DNA of 64,000 nucleotides, from assembly GCF_018881975.1 (NCBI RefSeq), contig NZ_JACVPJ010000003.1, forward strand, positions 1 to 64,000, in the 5' to 3' direction. Source of the DNA: Polynucleobacter sp. JS-Safj-400b-B2 (GTDB taxonomy: Bacteria; Pseudomonadota; Gammaproteobacteria; Burkholderiales; Burkholderiaceae). This document shows positions 58,039 through 64,000 of this stretch, one piece after another; the first letter of the stretch is position 1, and every line of letters begins with the position of its first letter. The translations under genes were made by a program, and so were the position numbers. The notes under the pieces were generated by a model. The model was not told where the DNA came from. It ran no database searches and saw nothing but the letters and a program-made list of their open reading frames with translations.

Positions 58039-59055
58039 ATGAACATTGGCCCTCACCTCCTCGCAAATAAGTTATTTGTAGCCCCCATGGCTGGGGTAAC
58101 AGACCGCCCGTTTAGACAGCTTTGTAAGAAACTAGGCGCTGGATACGCCGTCTCTGAAATGGTGGCCTCAAATGCCTTGCTTTGGAAAAGCGAAAAAACG
58201 CAGCGTCGTGCCAACCATGTTGGTGAATTCAAGCCGATTGCTGTCCAAATTGCAGGGGCTGATCCAGCGATGATGGCGGCAGCGGCAAAAATCAACGTAG
58301 ATCATGGCGCCCAAATTATTGATATCAATATGGGATGCCCTGCTAAGAAAGTTTGCAATGTGGCGGCTGGCTCCGCACTATTACGCGATGAGCCCTTAGT
58401 GCAGCAAATTCTAGAAGCAGTTGTCAATGCTGTTGGAATTGGGCCAGATGCAGTACCGGTGACTTTAAAGATTCGGACGGGATGGGATCGCGAGCACAAG
58501 AATGCTATTGAGATTGCGCGTCTTGCAGAAAAATCCGGCATCTCCATGCTCACCGTTCATGGTCGCACTAGAGCTGACTTATATCACGGTGAGGCAGAGT
58601 ATGAAACGATTACCGCAGTCAAAAATAGCGTGGGTATTCCAGTAGTTGCTAATGGCGATATCACCAGCCCAGAAAAAGCGGAACAAGTGTTAAGAATCAC
58701 TGGTGCTGATGCCATCATGATTGGTCGAGCCGCTCAGGGTCGCCCTTGGATCTTCCGTGAAATCAACCACTATCTCGAAACGGGTGGCAAGCTACCAACC
58801 CCGGAGATCAATGAGATTCAGGCCATCATGAATGGGCATCTAATAGACCACTACGAATTCTATGGCGAACATATTGGTCTTCGTACTGCTCGTAAGCACA
58901 TTGGCTGGTATTGCAAGGGTTTGCGTGATTCACATGCTTTCCGTCAGCGCATGAATAATGCAGACGATTGCAAAACCCAACTGCAAATGGTCAATGATTA
59001 TTTTGACGAGATGAAATCCCATTCTGACCGCTTATTATTTTTGGAAGCGGCATAG
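58039..59055 (+). CDS. dusB: tRNA-dihydrouridine synthase DusB
   Basis: This 338-residue FMN enzyme reduces uridine at position 17 of tRNA. It has VAPMAGVTDRPFRQLC, the Cys-containing NMGCPAKKVCN, KIRTGWDREHKN, TVHGRTRADLY and MIGRAAQGRPWIF motifs. It precedes fis by 67 bp, the gene order of enterobacteria, in which dusB and fis form one operon. Confidence 0.97.
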   Translation: MNIGPHLLANKLFVAPMAGVTDRPFRQLCKKLGAGYAVSEMVASNALLWKSEKTQRRANHVGEFKPIAVQIAGADPAMMAAAAKINVDHGAQIIDINMGCPAKKVCNVAAGSALLRDEPLVQQILEAVVNAVGIGPDAVPVTLKIRTGWDREHKNAIEIARLAEKSGISMLTVHGRTRADLYHGEAEYETITAVKNSVGIPVVANGDITSPEKAEQVLRITGADAIMIGRAAQGRPWIFREINHYLETGGKLPTPEINEIQAIMNGHLIDHYEFYGEHIGLRTARKHIGWYCKGLRDSHAFRQRMNNADDCKTQLQMVNDYFDEMKSHSDRLLFLEAA

Positions 59056-59122
59056 TTCTGCACTTATTTAATTCTCTAATTGTAGTTTTCTTATTTTTTT
59101 GTTTTTGTATTGATAGATTGTT

Positions 59123-59362
59123 ATGACCAATAAGCACCCGATTACCGAATGTATAGAAACCCAATTGCAGGATTACCTGCATGACCTCAAAGGAACAGCG
59201 CCGACTGATATTTATCAAATGGTATTGGCTGTGGTCGAAAAACCGATGCTCGAATTAGTAATGCAGCATGCCAAGCAAAACCAATCGTTAGCAGCTCAAT
59301 ATCTGGGCATTAATCGCAATACTCTGCATAAGAAGCTCGTTGAGCATCAACTACTGAAGTAA
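59123..59362 (+). CDS. fis: Nucleoid-associated/regulatory protein Fis
   Basis: The 79-residue protein is at the short end for Fis (98 in E. coli) but has the full C-terminal helix-turn-helix: ELVMQHAKQNQSLAAQYLGINRNTLHKKL. It bends DNA and activates rRNA and tRNA promoters in E. coli. Gene order dusB-fis strongly supports the call. The lack of the N-terminal beta-hairpin segment is usual in betaproteobacteria. Confidence 0.95.
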   Translation: MTNKHPITECIETQLQDYLHDLKGTAPTDIYQMVLAVVEKPMLELVMQHAKQNQSLAAQYLGINRNTLHKKLVEHQLLK

Positions 59363-59414
59363 TCGCAAACATCACTAATAACAAAGCCATTTCTTAAATT
59401 AAGCTCCGAAAACC

Positions 59415-60995
59415 ATGATCCGTACAGCCCTCCTCTCCGTCTCTGATAAAAATGGCATCCTGCCTTTTGCTAAAGCCCTCCATGAGCAAGGCGTTAAGCT
59501 CATTTCTACTGGGGGTACCGCAAAACTCTTGGCTGAAAATAATCTACCCGTTGTAGAGGTTTCTTCCTTGACGAAATTCCCAGAAATGCTGGATGGTCGC
59601 GTAAAAACCCTCCACCCGATGGTGCATGGCGGCTTATTGGCTCGTAGAGATTTTCCAGAGCATATGGCGGCTTTAAAAGAGCATGGCATTGATACGATTG
59701 ATATGCTTGTCATCAACCTTTACCCATTCAATGAAACTGTTGCTAAAGAAAGCTGTTCATTTGAAGATGCGGTTGAAAATATTGACATTGGCGGTCCAGC
59801 AATGCTTCGTGCTGCCGCAAAGAATCACCAAGACGTTACCGTATTGATCTCACCAGAAGATTACGCCCCCGTCTTAGCTGAAATGAAAGCCAATAACAAT
59901 GTAGTTTCTTACAAGACCAATTTAGCTTTAGCTAAAAAAGTATTTGCCCATACCGCGCAATACGATGGTGCGATTGCCAACTATCTCTCAGCTTTGGGTG
60001 ATGACTTAGATCACAAAGCACGTTCTGCATACCCAGAAACTTTGCACCTTGCCTTTGAAAAAGTACAAGAGATGCGTTACGGTGAGAACCCACACCAATC
60101 TGCAGCGTTCTACAAAGATATCTATTCAGTAGATGGTGCACTAGCCAATTACAAACAACTACAAGGCAAAGAGCTTTCTTACAACAACATTGCAGATGCT
60201 GATTCTGCCTGGGAATGCGTCAAGAGCTTTTCTGGCAATGCCGGTGGCGCTGCAGCTTGCGTCATCATTAAGCACGCCAACCCTTGTGGCGTAGCGGTTG
60301 GCGCCACAGCGCTTGAAGCTTATCAAAAAGCATTTAAAACCGATCCCAGCTCAGCCTTTGGCGGCATTATTGCCTTTAACGTTCCTTGTGACGGCGCCGC
60401 CGCTGAAGCCATCTCCAAGCAATTTGTAGAAGTATTGATTGCTCCTAACTTTAGCGATGAAGCCAAAGCGATCTTTGCTGCAAAACAAAATGTACGTCTA
60501 CTAGAGATTCCATTAGGCAATACATTTAATACTTTTGACTTCAAACGCGTTGGTGGTGGCTTGCTCGTGCAGTCTCCTGATGCCAAGAACGTTCTCGAAA
60601 GTGAAATGCGCGTTGTCAGCAAGCGCCTGCCAACTCCAAGCGAAATGCACGACATGATGTTTGCATGGCGCGTAGCCAAGTTTGTGAAATCCAATGCCAT
60701 TGTGTATTGCGCTAATGGGATGACTCTTGGTATCGGTGCCGGTCAAATGAGCCGCGTAGACTCTGCGCGCATGGCTAGCATCAAGGCTGAGAACGCTGGC
60801 TTAAGCCTTAAAGGTTCTGCAGTAGCAAGCGATGCGTTCTTTCCGTTCCGTGATGGCTTAGATGTGGTTGTGAATGGTGGCGCAAGCTGCGCCATTCAGC
60901 CAGGTGGCAGTATGCGTGACGATGAAATCATTGCGGCAGCAAATGAGCATGGTATTGCCATGATCTTTACTGGCACGCGTCACTTCCGCCACTAA
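59415..60995 (+). CDS. purH: Bifunctional AICAR transformylase/IMP cyclohydrolase PurH
   Basis: The 526-residue enzyme does the last two steps to IMP. The N-terminal IMP cyclohydrolase domain (1-150) begins [18 protein letters not shown] and has STGGTAKLL and [14 protein letters not shown]. The transformylase domain has [24 protein letters not shown] and a closing [18 protein letters not shown]. purC, purE and purK of the same pathway lie at 10707-13352 in this window. Confidence 0.98.
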   Translation: MIRTALLSVSDKNGILPFAKALHEQGVKLISTGGTAKLLAENNLPVVEVSSLTKFPEMLDGRVKTLHPMVHGGLLARRDFPEHMAALKEHGIDTIDMLVINLYPFNETVAKESCSFEDAVENIDIGGPAMLRAAAKNHQDVTVLISPEDYAPVLAEMKANNNVVSYKTNLALAKKVFAHTAQYDGAIANYLSALGDDLDHKARSAYPETLHLAFEKVQEMRYGENPHQSAAFYKDIYSVDGALANYKQLQGKELSYNNIADADSAWECVKSFSGNAGGAAACVIIKHANPCGVAVGATALEAYQKAFKTDPSSAFGGIIAFNVPCDGAAAEAISKQFVEVLIAPNFSDEAKAIFAAKQNVRLLEIPLGNTFNTFDFKRVGGGLLVQSPDAKNVLESEMRVVSKRLPTPSEMHDMMFAWRVAKFVKSNAIVYCANGMTLGIGAGQMSRVDSARMASIKAENAGLSLKGSAVASDAFFPFRDGLDVVVNGGASCAIQPGGSMRDDEIIAAANEHGIAMIFTGTRHFRH

Positions 60996-61021
60996 GAAAA
61001 CAGGAAGTAATAAACAAACTT

Positions 61022-61549
61022 ATGCGCTGGATAGGGATCGACCCAGGTTTACGGACCACCGGTTTTGGAGTCATTGATGTTGATGGCCAAAAGCTGACCT
61101 ACGTAGCTTCTGGAACAATTGAGAGTGGCGACCCAGACAAAGGCTTACCTGAGCGCTTAGGCGCCCTCTATGCTGGTGTCAAAGAAGTTCTAGAGACCTA
61201 TCGACCAGAGTCTGCTGCAATTGAAGAGGTCTTCTTAAACGTCAATCCTCGTTCCACACTCATGTTGGGTCAGGCACGGGGCGCTGTCATTGCTGCCCTT
61301 GTTTCAGAAAAACTCCCAGTAGCCGAATATAGCGCCCTTCGCGTCAAGCAAGCTATTGTGGGTACGGGCCGCGCAGCCAAACCGCAGGTTCAGGAAATGG
61401 TGAAGCGCCTCCTAAGACTCAATCGTGCCCCAGGCACTGATGCGTCTGATGCGCTGGGTGTTGCTATTTGCGCCGCTCACCATGCACAAATACCAAAAGC
61501 AATTACCGCAGCCACTCAAGCATTAGTCCCCAAGAAACGCAGCAAGTAA
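61022..61549 (+). CDS. ruvC: Holliday junction resolvase RuvC
   Basis: This 175-residue endonuclease cuts Holliday junctions. It has [15 protein letters not shown] (Asp7 ligand region), [16 protein letters not shown] and [15 protein letters not shown] with the last acidic and His residues. It follows purH by 26 bp and starts ruvC-ruvA-ruvB. Confidence 0.98.
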   Translation: MRWIGIDPGLRTTGFGVIDVDGQKLTYVASGTIESGDPDKGLPERLGALYAGVKEVLETYRPESAAIEEVFLNVNPRSTLMLGQARGAVIAALVSEKLPVAEYSALRVKQAIVGTGRAAKPQVQEMVKRLLRLNRAPGTDASDALGVAICAAHHAQIPKAITAATQALVPKKRSK

Positions 61550-61578
61550 AAATACACAGCACAGGTTAAGATCTCTAC

Positions 61579-62160
61579 ATGATTGGTCGCATTCAAGGTA
61601 CTCTCGTTTCAGTTCACCCTCCTCGTCTTTTGGTCGATTGCCAAGGTATTGGCTATGAGGTTGATGTACCGATGAGCACTTTGTATCAGCTGCCTCAAGC
61701 AGGTCAAAAAATTACCCTACTGACACATTTCCAGGTTCGTGAAGATGCACAGCAACTCTTCGGATTTGCCACAGAGACTGAACGTGAAGCATTTAGACAA
61801 CTCATCAAGATTAGTGGCGTCGGTTCGCGCACAGCACTAGCAGTCCTCTCCGGCATGAGTGTGAATGAACTGGCGCAAGCTATTGCGCTTCAAGAAGCCG
61901 GACGACTTACCCAAGTACCTGGCATTGGTAAGAAAACTGCTGAGCGTCTCTGCCTAGAGCTCAAAGGCAAGCTAGCTCCAGACCTAGGCATTACCGGCGA
62001 CAAACCCCAGGCGATTGAAGCAAGTAGCGAAGTATTGCAAGCACTCTTGGCTTTAGGCTACTCAGAAAAAGAAGCGCTTATGGCACTCAAGCAAATTCCA
62101 CCCGATACCAGTGTTTCTGATGGCATTCGTATGGGCTTGAAGTATCTATCTAAAGCCTAA
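61579..62160 (+). CDS. ruvA: Holliday junction branch migration protein RuvA
   Basis: The 193-residue subunit binds the junction as a tetramer and loads RuvB. It has [23 protein letters not shown] at its start, helix-hairpin-helix motifs [13 protein letters not shown] and [12 protein letters not shown], and a C-terminal [16 protein letters not shown] domain. It follows ruvC by 29 bp. Confidence 0.98.
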   Translation: MIGRIQGTLVSVHPPRLLVDCQGIGYEVDVPMSTLYQLPQAGQKITLLTHFQVREDAQQLFGFATETEREAFRQLIKISGVGSRTALAVLSGMSVNELAQAIALQEAGRLTQVPGIGKKTAERLCLELKGKLAPDLGITGDKPQAIEASSEVLQALLALGYSEKEALMALKQIPPDTSVSDGIRMGLKYLSKA

Positions 62161-62186
62161 TAGCCAAACAGCACTAAACTCTCAGC

Positions 62187-63257
62187 ATGGCAATACACAC
62201 AGACGACCTCAGCTCTATTCCTGAAGATTTACCGGAGAATACCGACCGCATTGTGAGTGGTTCAGCCGGCAATACTGAAGCCGTTTTTGAAAGAGCTCTT
62301 CGTCCTAAACAGCTTGATGAGTATGTTGGCCAAACCAAAGCCCGCGCCCAATTAGAAATCTTTATTAGCGCTACAAGAGCACGCCAAGAGGCCCTAGATC
62401 ACGTTCTCTTGTTTGGGCCTCCTGGTCTTGGTAAAACCACCTTAGCCCACATCATTGCCAGAGAACTTGGCGTAAATCTGCGTCAAACCAGCGGACCCGT
62501 TCTAGATAGGCCAGGCGATCTTGCTGCCTTACTCACTAATTTAGAAGAAAACGACGTTCTCTTTATTGATGAGATTCATCGCCTCTCTCCAGTTGTGGAA
62601 GAAATCCTATATCCGGCATTAGAGGACTACAGCCTAGACATCATGATCGGCGAAGGTCCTGCAGCGCGCAGCGTAAAGATTGATCTCAAACCATTTACCC
62701 TGATCGGCGCAACTACTCGTGCCGGCATGCTGACCAACCCATTGCGTGATCGTTTTGGCATTGTGGCTAGACTCGAGTTCTACACGACTGAAGAGCTCAC
62801 TAAGATCATTAATCGTTCAGCCAGTTTGCTCAAAGCTGATATTGATCCAGAAGGCTCCGTAGAAATTGCAAAGCGTGCTCGTGGCACTCCTCGTATTGCT
62901 AACCGCTTATTACGCCGCGTACGTGACTATGCAGAAGTAAAGGGCACCGGCACCATTACTAAGGCTATGGCGGATGCTGCACTCAAGATGCTAGATGTGG
63001 ATCCAAGTGGCTTTGATGTGATGGACAGAAAACTCTTAGAAGCAATCTTGCACAAGTTTGATGGTGGCCCAGTAGGCATTGATAACTTGGCAGCAGCTAT
63101 CGGCGAAGAGCGCGATACGATTGAAGATGTTCTTGAGCCCTATTTGATTCAACAGGGCTACTTGCAAAGAACCTCAAGAGGCAGAGTAGCAACCCGCCAG
63201 GCTTATGAGCACTTTGGTTTAACACCGCCAAGTGGCAGTGCTAGCTTGGATATTTAA
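62187..63257 (+). CDS. ruvB: Holliday junction ATP-dependent helicase RuvB
   Basis: The 356-residue AAA+ motor drives branch migration with RuvA. Walker [17 protein letters not shown], Walker [10 protein letters not shown], sensor [12 protein letters not shown], arginine finger region and a C-terminal winged helix ([16 protein letters not shown]) are visible. Its stop shares TTAA with the convergent tyrS stop. Confidence 0.99.
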   Translation: MAIHTDDLSSIPEDLPENTDRIVSGSAGNTEAVFERALRPKQLDEYVGQTKARAQLEIFISATRARQEALDHVLLFGPPGLGKTTLAHIIARELGVNLRQTSGPVLDRPGDLAALLTNLEENDVLFIDEIHRLSPVVEEILYPALEDYSLDIMIGEGPAARSVKIDLKPFTLIGATTRAGMLTNPLRDRFGIVARLEFYTTEELTKIINRSASLLKADIDPEGSVEIAKRARGTPRIANRLLRRVRDYAEVKGTGTITKAMADAALKMLDVDPSGFDVMDRKLLEAILHKFDGGPVGIDNLAAAIGEERDTIEDVLEPYLIQQGYLQRTSRGRVATRQAYEHFGLTPPSGSASLDI

Positions 63258-64000
63258 GCCAGGGTCACTTTCGCAAACTTACGTTTTCCAACCTGTACTA
63301 CGTAAGTACCAGCCTCCACCTTTAACTGTTTATCGGTGATCGTCGCACCATCTATCTTCACACCGTTTTGCTCAATATTGCGCATCGCTTCAGATGTCGA
63401 TGGAGCAAGGCCTGCAGCCTTCAAAAGATTGGCGATTGCCATAGGCGCACCAGAGAGATTTACTTCTGGAATGTCATCGGGTACACCACCTTTAGCGCGG
63501 TGATTAAAGTCCTCTAAGGCTTTTTCGGCAGCCGCTTGCGAGTGGAAGCGTGCCACGATTTCTTGAGCAAGAAGTACTTTGCAGTCTTTTGGATTGCGAC
63601 CTGCAGCAACTTCTTGCTTCATCAAATCAATTTCAGCCATTGGACGGAATGACAGCAATGTGAAATAGTCCCACATCAAATCATCCGAAATGCTAAGGAG
63701 CTTGCCAAACATATCGCCAGCAGGCTCGCTGATGCCAATGTAATTGCCTTTGGACTTACTCATCTTCTCAACGCCGTCCAGACCAACTAGTAATGGCATC
63801 GTCAAAATACATTGGGGTTCTTGGCCATACTCACGCTGGAGCTCACGCCCAACTAAAAGATTAAATTTTTGATCTGTACCACCCAACTCTAAATCACTCT
63901 TGAGTGCAACAGAGTCATAACCTTGCATGAGTGGATATAAAAACTCATGAATTGAAATGGGCACGCCATTGCGATAGCGCTTAGTAAAGTCATCACGCTC
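63254..64000 (-). CDS. tyrS: Tyrosyl-tRNA synthetase, C-terminal 248 residues (cut by window edge)
   Basis: The reading frame is open to the right edge, so the N-terminal catalytic half with the HIGH motif lies outside. What remains has [37 protein letters not shown], the KMSKSKGN motif that binds ATP, and a C-terminal S4 RNA-binding domain ([20 protein letters not shown]). It charges tRNA-Tyr. An internal GTG at 63962-63964 is not the start. Confidence 0.97.
   Translation of the reverse strand, partial: ERDDFTKRYRNGVPISIHEFLYPLMQGYDSVALKSDLELGGTDQKFNLLVGRELQREYGQEPQCILTMPLLVGLDGVEKMSKSKGNYIGISEPAGDMFGKLLSISDDLMWDYFTLLSFRPMAEIDLMKQEVAAGRNPKDCKVLLAQEIVARFHSQAAAEKALEDFNHRAKGGVPDDIPEVNLSGAPMAIANLLKAAGLAPSTSEAMRNIEQNGVKIDGATITDKQLKVEAGTYVVQVGKRKFAKVTLA

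Overview
The window looks like a chromosomal segment of a betaproteobacterium in the order Burkholderiales, most likely Polynucleobacter or a close relative. This rests on protein resemblance and gene order, recalled rather than searched: an amgK-murU recycling pair, a Bug-family (TctC) receptor gene, a HrcA/CIRCE-controlled groESL operon, and the blocks pgk-pyk-fba-purC-purE-purK-tsaC, sucCD, recA-recX, miaB-ybeY-corC-lnt-glyQS-gmhB, lptD-surA-pdxA-rsmA and dusB-fis-purH-ruvCAB. Nearly all of it is compact core genome with short intergenic gaps.

Layout. 1-1860 is a scarred region: the 3' end of an IS30-family transposase, a secreted hypothetical protein whose 3' end runs antisense into it, a decayed second copy of the groEL 3' end with its terminator, and a tctC-type gene broken by one frameshift. 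1824-4026 is groESL with a CIRCE operator and promoter. 4177-8087 is a three-gene signalling operon: a degenerate EAL-domain protein, a NarL-type response regulator and a BvgS/EvgS-type hybrid kinase with periplasmic sensor, HisKA, receiver and HPt domains. dacB follows. 9599-17150 (minus strand) joins lower glycolysis to purine synthesis and t6A tRNA modification. 17349-22846 holds ilvE, a zinc-finger protein, waaF, two uncharacterised genes, a BepA-like protease and moaC. 22908-28937 holds a lone type IV pilin, a TerC-family protein, sucCD, recX and recA. A tRNA-Met gene follows.

29106-39134 is the least conserved part after the left end: small secreted proteins (one built of 13-residue repeats), a MOSC protein, an MHS-family MFS transporter, TRIC and AEC family proteins, a gamma-carbonic anhydrase, AmtB under a possible NtrC site, a Rap1a/Tai-like protein, a glycine-zipper lipoprotein, OsmC, rhodanese and a putative antiporter. 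39211-47859 is a long plus-strand run of RNA modification, lipoprotein, glycyl-tRNA synthetase and envelope genes. 47861-53599 (minus) is the outer-membrane assembly operon, divergent from the peptidoglycan-recycling and pepP/ubiquinone genes (53633-57910). 58039-63257 is dusB-fis, purH and ruvCAB, and the window ends inside tyrS.

No prophage, CRISPR array, restriction system or defence island is visible. The most unusual items are the EAL/response regulator/hybrid kinase operon with its palindromic candidate operator, the duplicated groEL tail flanking a broken tctC gene, and several small secreted proteins without assigned function.
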